DNA of 64,000 bases, taken from CAVSUR01 sp963846005. GTDB taxonomy: Bacteria; Actinomycetota; Actinomycetes; Streptosporangiales; Streptosporangiaceae. The stretch lies in assembly GCA_963846005.1 (NCBI GenBank), contig CAWJUH010000006.1, positions 1 to 64,000 on the forward strand, in the 5' to 3' direction. Of this stretch, positions 1 to 11,304 are shown one piece after another (positions within the stretch are counted from its first letter, which is position 1; each line of letters starts with the position of its first letter). The translations under genes were made by a program, and so were the position numbers. Under the pieces are notes generated by a model that did not search any database, was not told where the DNA came from, and worked only from the letters and a program-made list of their open reading frames with translations.

Positions 1-168
1 ACGTAGAACTAACGAGGCCCTGCCTCAGACCGACGAGCCATGCACCGTCCTGCGGCAGAGTCTCCGTATGGTTGCAGCGATACAGGGCGTACGGTACACC
101 ATTTGTAGAGGGGGCCGTCACGGGGTCATGGAGATTCGAAAAGCAGGCACACCTCGCGGAGAGGAACG

Positions 169-1782
169 ATGAGCAGCACACAATCGGTCGCGCACATTCT
201 GCGGGAACGTGTCTCCTTGGAAGTGGAAAGTATCGATCGTCTCTACCTCAACGTCTATGTGCCCAAGTTGCAACGCGTGCTAGGCGTGGTCGGCTTCTTC
301 CGCGAGTTGCACGGGGCGACCTTTGCCTCCTCGGCATTGATGGAACCCATCACGGCGGCCTTTGTCAAGGCTCTGGAATGCTTCGCGCAGACGCAAGGGG
401 TGCCCCTCATCACCTTCGCGCCCGGCCAACGCAAGGATGAGGTGGCGCAGACGTATCTCGCGGCTTTCTCCCAGCAGGAAGGGGTGCTCTTCATCGGCAA
501 AGCCCAGGAGAAGGCCGTGGTGTGGCGCACGGAGCGGCGGCGCAACGCCCAGACCGGCCAGCCGTATGCCTGGCTGGTCAAGTCGACGGCCCTGGTGAAC
601 CAGTACTACATCTACGCCGTGGACCGGGACTTTGGGCCGTTCTTTCTCAAGTTCTGCTCATACTTCCCCTACAACGCCAAGCTCTGCCTGAACGGGCATG
701 AGTACCTCAAGCGGCAGTTGGATCGGGCAGGCATCGCCTACGAGACGCTGGACAATGGTCTGCTCTCCTGCGCCGATCCGGTGCGGATGCAGGCGATCTG
801 CGATGGGTTGGATGCGCCGATCATCGACGGGTTGCTGCGCAAGTGGTTGGCGCGCGTCCCCCATCCCTTCACTCCCGAGGAGCGTGCGGCGGGCTTCCGC
901 TACGATGTCTCCATTCTGCAAGCAGAGTTCGCCCTCACCCAGGTGCTCGACCGCCCGCAGACGGGGCGCATCCTGTTCGAAGAGATCATTCGGGAGAACC
1001 TGGACCTGGGCCGCCCCGATCAGGTGCAGCTCATCTTCGACCGCCGCATCACCAAGCAAACCAAAGAGCGCTACCGATTCCGCACCCGCGTGATCACGCA
1101 AGGCGTGATACCATCCCTCTACGCCGACTACAAGCATAGCCGGATCAAGCAGTATCACAAGGAGGGCCGCGCCCTGCGCACCGAGACGACCATCAACGAT
1201 ACCCGGGACTTCGCCATCGGCAAACGGCTGGCTAATCTGCCCGCGCTGCGGGCTGTCGGCTTTGCAGCCAACCGACGTCTGCTTGACGTCCAACAACTCA
1301 GCCACGACTGCCTCATCGGCGAGGAGACCTTCCGCCAGGTGACCCGCCCCCAGGTGGTCGGCACCCAACGCGTCGCCGCGCTGCCCTTCGCCGATCCGCG
1401 CGTGCACGCGCTCCTGAGCGTCTTGGTCCTCTATTGTCTGTTGCCCAACGGCTTCACCAGCACAGACGTGCGTGTGCACCTCGCGCCACTCCTGGGCCTT
1501 GAGCCCAGCCAACTCACGCCGGGCAGACTGACCTATGACCTGCGCCGCCTGCGCTTGCACGGGCTGATTGCGCCTCTTCCGCATACCCACCGCTATCGTG
1601 TCACCGACGCGGGCTTGCGCACCGCCCTCTTCTTCACGCGTGTCTACGCGCGTATCCTGCGTCCCGGCTTGGCCCGTATTGTCCCCTCCGCCCCGCCCGG
1701 CGACCCCACGCTCCGCCCCTACTTCGACCAACTGTCGGTGGCTGTTGATCGCTGGATCGATCAGGCTAAACTCGTCGCATGA
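169..1782 (+). CDS. Conserved protein of unknown function (mobile-element type), 537 aa
   Basis: A full-length reading frame that starts at an ATG just after a GAGAGGAACG ribosome-binding stretch and ends in TGA. I recall similar long proteins occurring in many copies in Ktedonobacteria and related soil bacteria, always as hypothetical proteins; I cannot assign a reaction. The first half (about residues 20-220) is rich in aromatic residues, including YYIYAVDRDFGPFFLKFC. The last 150 residues look like a helical DNA-binding module of winged-helix type. No signal peptide or membrane helix is visible. Base use is lower in GC than the genes after 4235, which fits a transferred or foreign segment. 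It stands alone: the next gene is on the opposite strand. Confidence 0.6.
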   Translation: MSSTQSVAHILRERVSLEVESIDRLYLNVYVPKLQRVLGVVGFFRELHGATFASSALMEPITAAFVKALECFAQTQGVPLITFAPGQRKDEVAQTYLAAFSQQEGVLFIGKAQEKAVVWRTERRRNAQTGQPYAWLVKSTALVNQYYIYAVDRDFGPFFLKFCSYFPYNAKLCLNGHEYLKRQLDRAGIAYETLDNGLLSCADPVRMQAICDGLDAPIIDGLLRKWLARVPHPFTPEERAAGFRYDVSILQAEFALTQVLDRPQTGRILFEEIIRENLDLGRPDQVQLIFDRRITKQTKERYRFRTRVITQGVIPSLYADYKHSRIKQYHKEGRALRTETTINDTRDFAIGKRLANLPALRAVGFAANRRLLDVQQLSHDCLIGEETFRQVTRPQVVGTQRVAALPFADPRVHALLSVLVLYCLLPNGFTSTDVRVHLAPLLGLEPSQLTPGRLTYDLRRLRLHGLIAPLPHTHRYRVTDAGLRTALFFTRVYARILRPGLARIVPSAPPGDPTLRPYFDQLSVAVDRWIDQAKLVA

Positions 1783-1987
1783 ACTTGACTCAGGCGCACG
1801 ATGTTTTTCGCCCCAAGATGTCTAGGGCAGTGACGGCAATATCGTCGCTCCGCGAAGATTGGCTGCCGTAGCCATCATCTGCCCAGTTCCCAATGTTTGC
1901 TGGATCCCGCAACCGCCGCATGACCCATGCACGACGTCTCCAAGGAGGTGATCGTAGGCCGCCACAGGAGTGCCACGCTCGCCAGCT

Positions 1988-3576
1988 TCATAGAGCCATC
2001 TCCTCTTTGCCGGACCTCCCAATGAGTGCTTGCACCGATGAGAGATGATCGACAACACGTTGTTCCCGAGCCGTGCTGTCTTGATGCGGCGCGGGACAAT
2101 CGGGATCGCAGGGGCTGCACAGACAATACGGGCAGACGCCGTACGCTCCTCCGGTGTAACGAGCTGCTCCAAAGTCTTGTGGGTTCGAGCGTTTCGTCAA
2201 GCAGTGAGGACGTTGGTGCAGACCGGGTGATTGCACGGTTTGTTCGTCGGGCAAGTGCTCCAGCACGGCAAAGAGGTAGGGCATGCAGTTGGGCCTGAGG
2301 GTGTGGCGCTGCCGTGTGGTGATCGTCGCTTGGCGAGCTCGTGTCCTCCTGGCAGCCTCGGCCAACCGATCCAGGAACAGCGCAAGTGACATCCCACTTG
2401 CCTGGTACAGATGCCGGATGCGGGTGACGCTTGCGGCACATGATGCCTCATCCCCAAACTCTTTGGCGAGCGCGGCGATGGCTTCTATCAGCGCTTGGTC
2501 GTGCCGGTCTGCCGGTCTGGCAATGTCGAGAGGCTCGTTGACGGACGTTTCTCAAAGGCACTCGGTATCATGGTGTCCATCCTTGGAACTGGTAGGGCGT
2601 GCGTGAGCACGACGATTGCCGCTGGAGACAGAGTGATCTCCCATTCTTCTTGGCACCTCGGTCTCTGCATCATGCATGGGGTAGTCTGCACGGGCACCCT
2701 GTCCGGAGCAGCAGCGCGATGGTGCGGCAACGATGGGACAGAGCGGAGGGCATCGAATCGATATCTTCTTGTGATTCGTCTTCTTTGATTTCGTCTTCTT
2801 TGGGTGAAACTGGCTTCATCCGGGGGGTGAAAGTGGCTTCACCCGGGGGGTGAAAGATTTTTCACCGGGGGGTGCAGTGGCCTGCACAGAGGGGATGAAA
2901 GAATTTCACCCCCTCTGTGCGCCGCCGCCGCAGCGTCTGCCATGGCCCCAGAACAATCCTGTGGAGGCGTGGATGGACGGACACGGCGCACGACATCGGC
3001 GGGCTCGTGCGTATCCTCCAGCGTTCCATCGCGCCGTGCCTGGGTGATCACGCGTGTGATCAGCGGACTGAAGTCATACTCGTTGGTGAGTTGACCGCCG
3101 GAGGAGTCGAAGCGCTCCACGACGCGCAGGAGGCCCTTCTCCTGGAGGCTCTCCACGTACATCTTGATCATGCGTGGCGTTTTGGCCATGCGCGTGGCCA
3201 GGCGTGCCACCGACGGAAAGGGACTATGGTCCGTCCACCAGTAACTCCAGATCTGCAGAGTGCAGACCAGTTCAGCCTCGCTCATACCCACAGTGGCGTA
3301 ATAGCGCAAGACAAGGTTGGGCACGGCTGTATGGCCGGCGGCAAGAATGGTATCGCCAAAGCGGACCGAGATCCGGGGATCAGTGCTTGGCGATGAGCGA
3401 TCGAGTACGTTCCAGCTGCACCCCGTCACGCGCATCTGGAGAGCGAGCTGGATCATGCGGCGGAGCGCTGGCACGACGCGTTCGTTTGCCGGCGAGAGTG
3501 CCGATTGAGTGACGGCTAGGAGGAGGAGGTTCTGGCATACTCGCCTCCTAGCGACGACAGGTGCCTGATTGGACAA
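1988..3576 (-). pseudogene. Replication-initiator-like (DnaD/HTH) protein, broken by frameshifts
   Basis: Read as one gene on the minus strand in several frames. The N-terminal frame (3576 to 2839) holds a helix-turn-helix region (FPSVARLATRMAKTPRMIK, then SLQEKGLLRV and YDFSPLI), as in plasmid or ICE replication proteins. It then enters a proline/lysine repeat encoded by the G-rich repeats near 2822-2890. The frame closes at 2839, but one step over, the sequence continues as KPVSPKEDEIKEDESQED, so a base is gained or lost in the G run at 2842-2850. A middle part is scrambled. From about 2540 a third frame gives ALIEAIAALAKEFGDEAS and MSLALFLDRLAEAARRTRAR, a C-terminal helical domain I associate with Ktedonobacterial Rep proteins, ending at 1988. 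Either a decayed gene or poor sequence; identification rests on pattern memory. Confidence 0.5.
2805..2910. repeat. Degenerate GGGGTGAAA repeats inside the rep-like gene
   Basis: Four to five imperfect copies of a G-run followed by TGAAA, with partner TTTCACC stretches between them. On the minus strand they encode short VK-LSPPG-type peptide repeats that form the linker of the replication-like protein. The six-G runs at 2822-2827 and 2845-2850 are natural slippage points and coincide with the first frameshift. Confidence 0.6.
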
Positions 3577-3779
3577 GCAAGGTAGCCGCCCATGGATGGG
3601 CCTGGCATAGTCGCAAGTGGGCGCGTAGGGGACGCGCGGTACAGGTCATGTCTCCTGGTCTTTCTTCGATCCATACGGTCTTGAGGACGCAGTTCCTGCG
3701 TCCGTATGATGATGCGCGCCTGGGAGAAACGCGCCTGCCACGGAGCAGGAGGGTTCCCCCAGGGCGCAGACGTGTGCTT

Positions 3780-4148
3780 TCATGTCTGCTTGTCGTTCGG
3801 TTCTCGTCCCTTGCTTTTCTTTGGTGCTGCCGCCGTAGGACGGTAGCGATGCCGCCGGCACAGATAGCCCCCATACTGCCGCCCTAAGGGCTCTGCCGGA
3901 GGCGTTCCTGTGAGCAAGTAGACTGTCATGAAGACAGCCACTCCCACGAGGCCCGCGCAGAAGATGCGCAGTCCCATGGCCCATACCGGGGGCAGGGGCA
4001 CGACCCAGGGACCGGCTGGTCCGACGACCAGCCAGGCCCCGTAGGTGCACACGGCTGCGACGCACACCCCGACCCACTGCGCGATGGTCAGGCCCCAGAC
4101 GCGGAGCGGTTCATCAAGGTGGCGGGGCGTCGGAAAGTCGCGGGCCAT
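3780..4148 (-). CDS. PrgI-like / VirB3-like conjugation membrane protein
   Basis: A 122-residue protein beginning MARDFPTPRHLDEPLRVWG, a start typical of PrgI-family proteins that sit beside the VirB4/TraC ATPase in type IV secretion and conjugation operons. Two hydrophobic membrane segments follow (about residues 24-45 and 55-80), then a basic, charged tail. Its ATG lies 5 bases after the stop codon of the pilin-like fragment at 4154-4231, the operon order expected for conjugation genes (pilin, PrgI, then the ATPase). No ATPase gene follows; the next minus-strand gene is the rep-like one, so the segment is incomplete or rearranged. Confidence 0.55.
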   Translation of the reverse strand: MARDFPTPRHLDEPLRVWGLTIAQWVGVCVAAVCTYGAWLVVGPAGPWVVPLPPVWAMGLRIFCAGLVGVAVFMTVYLLTGTPPAEPLGRQYGGYLCRRHRYRPTAAAPKKSKGREPNDKQT

Positions 4149-4153
4149 GGCGG

Positions 4154-4231
4154 CTACTTGATCAAGGTACCCAGGTTAGGCCCGATGACCGTGGCGGCAA
4201 AAGCCGTGATGGTCACCAGGATGGACGTTCG
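4154..4231 (-). pseudogene. C-terminal fragment of VirB2/TrbC-like membrane protein
   Basis: On the minus strand the last 25 codons read SILVTITAFAATVIGPNLG followed by TLIK and a TAG stop. This is a single hydrophobic helix with a short tail, as at the end of small TrbC/VirB2-type pilin proteins. Upstream the frame runs straight into the start of xdhA on the opposite strand, so everything N-terminal is missing. This gene and xdhA are cut at the same spot. Confidence 0.45.
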
Positions 4232-4240
4232 CAGGAAATT
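4225..4240. other. Junction between mobile-element segment and actinobacterial chromosome
   Basis: Left of this point the minus-strand conjugation fragment is open and coding. Right of it the plus-strand frame begins abruptly inside the xanthine dehydrogenase iron-sulfur domain at EIRVNG, with no in-frame start codon before an upstream TAG. Base composition changes sharply across the point. No tRNA end, target-site duplication or inverted repeat is visible there, which favours an assembly chimera over a clean integration. Confidence 0.6.
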
Positions 4241-5659
4241 CGCGTCAACGGCCGGCGCACCGCGCTGTCCGGCGTTCCGGCGCACACCACCCTGCTGGAT
4301 TTCCTGCGCGGCTGCGGGCTGACCGGGGGCAAGGAGGGCTGCGCCGAGGGCGAATGCGGCGCCTGTTCGGTGCTCGTCGCCCGGCCCGGGAATCGCCAGC
4401 CCACCGAATGGATCGCGATCAATGCCTGCCTGCTGCCTGTCGCTGCGTTCGACGGCCAGGAGGTGTCACCGTCCGAGGGGCTCGGCACGCCCGGCGACCT
4501 GCACCCGGTGCAGCGCGAGATGGCCGTCCGCGGCGGCTCGCAGTGCGGCTACTGCACGCCCGGGTTCGTCTGCAGCATGGCCGCCGAGTACTACCGGCCC
4601 GGCCGGGCCGACGGCCAACGGGCACGGCGGGGCGATGCACGGCCCGAACGGCTTCGACCTGCACGCCCTGTCCGGCAACCTGTGCCGGTGCACCGGCTAC
4701 CGGCCGATCCGCGACGCCGCCTACGCTCTCGGCGCGCCCGAGCCCGGCGACACGCTTGCCGCCCGGTCGGCCGCACCCGCGCCCGGGCCGGCCGCGACCG
4801 AGCTCGCCTCCGGCGGCCGCGGCGTTCGTCCGGCCGCCGTCACTGGCCGGGGCGCTGGGGCTGCTGCGCGAGCATCCCGACGCCGTGGTCGTCGCCGGGC
4901 TGCACCGACTGGGGCGTCGAGGTCAACCTGCGCGGCCGCCGCGCCGACTTTGCCATCGCCGATCGACCGGCTGCCCGAGCTGCGCGAGCTCATCGTCGGC
5001 GACGATCACATCGAGATCGGCGCCGCCCTGACCCTCACCGAGATCGAGCGGCGGCTGGCCGGCCGGGTGCCGCTGCTGGATCAGCTGTTCCCGCAGTTCG
5101 CATCCCGGCTGATCCGCAACGGCGCGACGCTCGGCGGCAACCTCGGTACCGGGTCGCCGATCGGCGACACGCCGCCGGCGCTGCTCGCGCTGGACGCGAG
5201 CGTGGTGCTGGCGGACGCCGGGGGCGAGCGCGAGGTGGCCCTGGCCGACTACTTCACCGGCTACCGGCAGAGCGTGCGCCGGGCCGGCGAGCTGATCCGC
5301 TCGGTGCGCATCCCGCTCCCGCTGGCGCCGGTCACTGCCTTCCACAAGATGGCCAAACGGCGGTTCGATGACATCTCCAGCGTCGCGGTCGCCTACGCCC
5401 TCGACATCGGCGACGGCCGGGTCCGCGCCGCGCGGATCGGCCTCGGCGGCGTGGCCGCGACGCCGATCCGCGCCCGCGAGGCGGAGGCTGCGCTGGAAGG
5501 CCGGCCGTGGACCGCCGCGACGGCGCGCGCCGCGGCGGCGGCGCTGGAGTCTGCGGGCACGCCGCTGGACGACCATCGCGCCAGCGCGCGCTACCGGGCG
5601 GCGATGCTGCGGCAGAGCCTGCTCAAACTGCACGCCGAGACCGCCGGGGAGGTGCCGGC

Positions 5660-5663
<4 letters not shown>
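4235..5663 (+). CDS. xdhA: Xanthine dehydrogenase small subunit (2Fe-2S + FAD), 5'-truncated and frameshifted
   Basis: Electron-transfer subunit of the molybdenum enzyme that oxidises hypoxanthine and xanthine to urate. The 2Fe-2S ligands are visible: GCAEGECGACSVLV, QCGYCTPGF and NLCRCTGYRPI. They are followed by the FAD domain (PPSLAGALGLL, then IRNGATLGGNLGTGSPIGD) and the C-terminal CO-dehydrogenase-flavoprotein domain. The start codon and a few residues are missing at the junction near 4230. The reading has to change frame about four times (near 4615, 4810, 4905 and 4960); every piece matches the family, so single-base sequence errors are more likely than decay. The stop overlaps the xdhB start (ATGA). 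Confidence 0.85.
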
Positions 5664-8097
<2,434 letters not shown>

Positions 8098-8105
<8 letters not shown>

Positions 8106-8942
8106 CCGCGGCTGGCTGGACGCTGCCGCCCGGCTGCGGGCCGGGCGGGAACCGGGCGTGCTGGTCACGCTGGCCGCCGTGCGCGGGCACGCGCCGCGGG
8201 CCGCCGGGGCCAAGATGGTCGTCGCGACGGCGCGGACCTGGGGCTCGATCGGCGGCGGCAACCTGGAGGCGGTCGCCGTCGAGCGGGCCCGCGAGATGCT
8301 GGCGGCCGGGGCGGCGGTCCCGGAGCTGTTGAGCAGCGCGCTGTCGGACAAGGCGCCCTACCAGCACGGCGTGCAGTGCTGCGGAGGCGAGGTCAGCGTG
8401 CTGCTCGAGCCGCTGCCGGTGCGTGCCGGCCGTGGCGATCTTCGGCGTCGGGCACGTCGGCCTGGAGCTGGCCCGGATCCTGGCCCGGCACGACCTCGAC
8501 CTGCACCTGGTCGACAGCCGGCCGGAGCAGCTGGCCGGGCCGCGGCTGGCCGTGCTCGACGACGCGGTCGCGCAGCGTGCACGTGCACAGCGTGCCGGTG
8601 CTGCCGGAGATCGTGCTCGGCGAGCTGCCGCCGGGCACCCACGTGCTGATCATGACCCACGACCACGCCGAGGATGCCGCGCTGTGCGACGCGGTGCTGC
8701 GCGGCGGCGAGTTCGGCTCGATCGGGCTGATCGGCTCGCCGGCCAAGTGGGCGCGCTTCCGGCGCCGGCTCGCCGGAGAGGGCGGCCACCCGCCGGAGGC
8801 GATCGCGCGGATCACCACGCCCATCGGGCTGCCGGACATCGCCGGCAAGGAACCCGCGGCTATCGCGGTCAGCGTCGCCGCTGACCTGCTGCGGGAGTTC
8901 GAGCGCGAGCGCGCGGGCGAGCGCACGCGGAGCCTGCCGTGA
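8098..8942 (+). CDS. xdhC: XdhC/CoxI-family molybdenum cofactor protein, frameshifted
   Basis: Accessory protein that binds molybdenum cofactor and helps load it into XdhB. The first domain reads GVLVTLAAVRGHAPRAAGAK and TWGSIGGGNLEAVAVERA, with a Cys pair in HGVQCCGGEV. The second domain is a Rossmann fold starting AIFGVGHVGLELARIL. The frame changes near 8425 and near 8572 (LAVLDDAV / SVHVHSVPVLPEIVLGELP). The C-terminus, with FGSIGLIGSPAKWARFRRRL and ITTPIGLPDIAGKEPAAIA, is typical. It is in frame with the end of xdhB, and its TGA overlaps the GTG start of the guanine deaminase. Confidence 0.85.
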
Positions 8943-10220
8943 CCATCTACCGCGCGCAGGTCGTCGACACCCCCGATGACGTCTTCGCCGGCGCGGCCCT
9001 GCGCGCGGATGACGATGCCGGGCTCGCCGTCACCGGCGGCGCGATCACCGACCGCGGCCCGTTCGCCAGCGTCGCGGCGCGGCACCCGCGAGACGAGGTC
9101 GTCGACCTGCGCGACGGCCTGCTGCTACCCGGCCTGGTGGACACCCACGTCCACTACCCCCAGGTGCGGGTCATCGGCGCGCTCGGCATGCCGCTGCTCG
9201 AATGGCTCGACGCAGTGCGCGCTGCCCGAGGAGGCGCGGCTCGCCGATGCCCGCTATGCCCAGGCGGTCGCGCGCGAGTTCGTCACGGCGCTGACCGCAT
9301 CCGGCACGACCACCGCCCTGGTCTTCGGCTCGCACTTCGCGCCGGCGGTCGATGCCCTGTTCCGGGCCGCCGGCGAGACCGGGCTGCGGATGACCAGCGG
9401 CCTGGTGGTCAGCGACCGGCTGCTGCGGCCCGAACTGCACACCACCGCGCAGCGCGGATACGAAGAGGGCCGCGCGCTGGCCGATCGCTGGCACGGCCGC
9501 GGCCGGGCCAGGTACGCGGTCACCCCGCGGTTCTCGCTGTCCTGCAGCAACGACCTGCTCGACTCGTGCGGCGCGCTGCACGCCGACGTGGCGGGAAGCT
9601 GGCTCACCTCGCACCTCAACGAGAACATCGCAGAGATCGCCAAGGTGCAGCAGCTGTTCGGCGCCGGGTACCTCGACAGTTACGACAGGCACGGCCTGGT
9701 CGGCCCGCGCAGCGTCTTCGCGCACAACGTCCACCCCGCCGATGCCGAGCTTGAGCGGCTCGGCGCCGCCGGCGCGACCGTGGCCCACTGCCCGTCCAGC
9801 AACTGCGCGCTGGGCAGCGGGCTGTTCCCGCTCGGCCGTCACCTCGCGCACGGCGTGCGGGTCGCGCTCGGCACCGACGTCGGGGCGGGCACCGGCCTGT
9901 CGCTGTTCAAGGAGGGCCTGCAGGCGTACTTCGTGCAGCGGTTGCTCGGCGGCGAGGGCACCGCGCTGACGCCCGCGCACCTGCTGCAGCTCGCGACCGC
10001 GTCCGGCGCGGACGTGCTCGGGCTGCGCGACCAGGTCGGTGACCTGAGCCCGGGCAAGCGCTTCGATGCCGTCTGGGTGCAGCCCGCTCCCGGGACCGAC
10101 CTCGACATCGGCCTGCGGCATGCGGCGGATGCCGACGCCGCAGTCGGCAAGGTATTCGCCCTGGCCAACCCGCACGACGTCGCCGGGGTGTGGATCGACG
10201 GGGTCGCCGTCAAAGGATAA
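8939..10220 (+). CDS. guaD: Guanine deaminase, one frameshift
   Basis: Zinc amidohydrolase that turns guanine into xanthine and so feeds the XDH just upstream. The metal and active-site motifs are all present: VDTHVHYPQ, SHLNENIAEI, VFAHNVHP, HCPSSNCALGSG and LGTDVGAGTGLSLF. The GTG start overlaps the xdhC stop. Around 9215 the frame has to change by one base (WLD to ALPEEARLADARYAQ), a conserved stretch in this family, so a sequencing indel is likely. About 427 residues when joined, the usual length. It is the last gene of the xdh transcription unit; an IclR-type palindrome lies 12 bases after its stop. Confidence 0.88.
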
Positions 10221-10231
10221 GCACCTGCTAA

Positions 10232-10246
10232 TTCCGGGATACGGAA
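10232..10246. promoter_or_regulatory. IclR-type operator palindrome TTCCGGGATACGGAA
   Basis: A 15-bp inverted repeat with arms TTCCG/CGGAA, 50 bases upstream of the regulator start. A near copy (ATCCGCTATACGGAA) lies in front of the NCS2 permease. Placement suggests autoregulation of the IclR gene. Confidence 0.6.
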
Positions 10247-10296
10247 GACTAGTATCATTTTTGACGACCAGCCCGTTCGCGCGATGAGGAGTGGCG

Positions 10297-11115
10297 GTGG
10301 CTATTGACGAGGTCCCCGGCGGGCGCTCCCGTAACGGCGTGCAGTCGCTGGACCGGGCGTTCGCGATCCTGGAGGCGATGGCCAACGCCGACGGCGTGAT
10401 CGGCCTGTCCCAGCTGGCCAGTGACGCCGGCTTGCCGCTGGCCACGATCCACCGGCTGGTCCGCACGCTGGTGGACCTGGGCTACGTACGGCAGGAACCC
10501 TCCCGGCAGTACTCGCTCGGGCCCCGGCTGATGCGCCTCGCCGACAGCAGCACCAAGCGGCTCGGCACGCTCGCGCACCCGTACATGAGCTCGGTCGTCG
10601 AGGAACTCGGCGAGTCGGTGAACCTGGCCGTGCTCGACGGCGAGGAGGTCGTCTACGTCGCGCAGGCGCAGCCGTCGCAGAATCTCATGCGGATGTTCAC
10701 CGAGGTCGGCCGCCGGGTGAAGCCGCACTGCACCGCGGTCGGCAAGGCGATGCTGGCCGCCGAGCCCGGCCCGCAGGTCCGCAGCCTGCTGGGGCGCACC
10801 GGGATGCCGCGGCGCACCGAGCACACCATCACCGATCCGGACGAGTTCCTCGCCGACCTGGCCCGGGTGCGCGAGCGGGGCTATGCCGTCGACAACGGCG
10901 AGCAGGAGCTCGGCGTGCGCTGCGTGGCCGTGCGGGTGCCGGACGCGCCGCGGGCGATGGCGCTGTCGATGTCCGGCCCGCTGCCGCGGATGGGCGACGA
11001 CGTGGTCGCCAGGGCCGCACCGGTCCTGCGCCGGGCGGCGGGGCAGATCGCGGCCGAGCTCGGCGGGCCCGCCCGCGTCCTCGGCGCGCTCGGCGGTGCC
11101 GAAGCTACCGCCTGA
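10297..11115 (+). CDS. IclR-family transcriptional regulator of purine catabolism
   Basis: The N-terminal winged helix-turn-helix covers about residues 15-75 (VQSLDRAFAILEAMANADG, LSQLASDAGLPLATIHRLVR). The C-terminal IclR effector domain follows, with VYVAQAQPSQNLMRMFTEVG, PHCTAVGKAMLA and YAVDNGEQELGVRCVAVRV. The GTG at 10297 is preferred over the one at 10291 because the AGGAG at 10287-10291 then sits about 5 bases upstream. It lies between the xdh-guaD unit and the permease-uraD-uraH unit, and matching palindromes in front of both itself and the permease make control of purine breakdown the natural inference. The effector (perhaps urate, xanthine or allantoin) cannot be read from sequence. 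Confidence 0.85.
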   Translation: MAIDEVPGGRSRNGVQSLDRAFAILEAMANADGVIGLSQLASDAGLPLATIHRLVRTLVDLGYVRQEPSRQYSLGPRLMRLADSSTKRLGTLAHPYMSSVVEELGESVNLAVLDGEEVVYVAQAQPSQNLMRMFTEVGRRVKPHCTAVGKAMLAAEPGPQVRSLLGRTGMPRRTEHTITDPDEFLADLARVRERGYAVDNGEQELGVRCVAVRVPDAPRAMALSMSGPLPRMGDDVVARAAPVLRRAAGQIAAELGGPARVLGALGGAEATA

Positions 11116-11240
11116 CCCGCCGTCCTGCCGCTGGTTTTCCGCTGCCGCGCGGCAGCGGCTCCGCCCTGCCCGGACCGGGATAACTGCTGCCGAACCGGGC
11201 CGCGCGACCCCTTGACCGCTGCCCGCTGGCCGGTTAGCTT

Positions 11241-11279
11241 ATCTGCATAGCGAAAATCTTTATCCGCTATACGGAAATA
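11241..11279. promoter_or_regulatory. Tandem IclR-type operator sites before the purine permease
   Basis: The better site is ATCCGCTATACGGAA at 11262-11276, close to the palindrome before the regulator. A weaker, similarly spaced copy (TATCTGCATAGCGAAAA) starts at 11240-11241, 20 bases upstream, so about two helical turns apart. The AT-rich stretch between them stands out from the GC-rich background and probably also holds the permease promoter. Confidence 0.55.
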
Positions 11280-11304
11280 TGACCGCGGCGGTGTAGGAGG
11301 CCAC

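Noticed and set aside
4100..4300. Attachment site at the segment boundary
   Set aside because: No tRNA 3' end, direct repeat or integrase gene is visible near the junction or elsewhere in the first 4.2 kb.
11116..11304. Purine riboswitch before the NCS2 permease
   Set aside because: The leader is explained by IclR-type palindromes; I could not find a conserved purine aptamer core.
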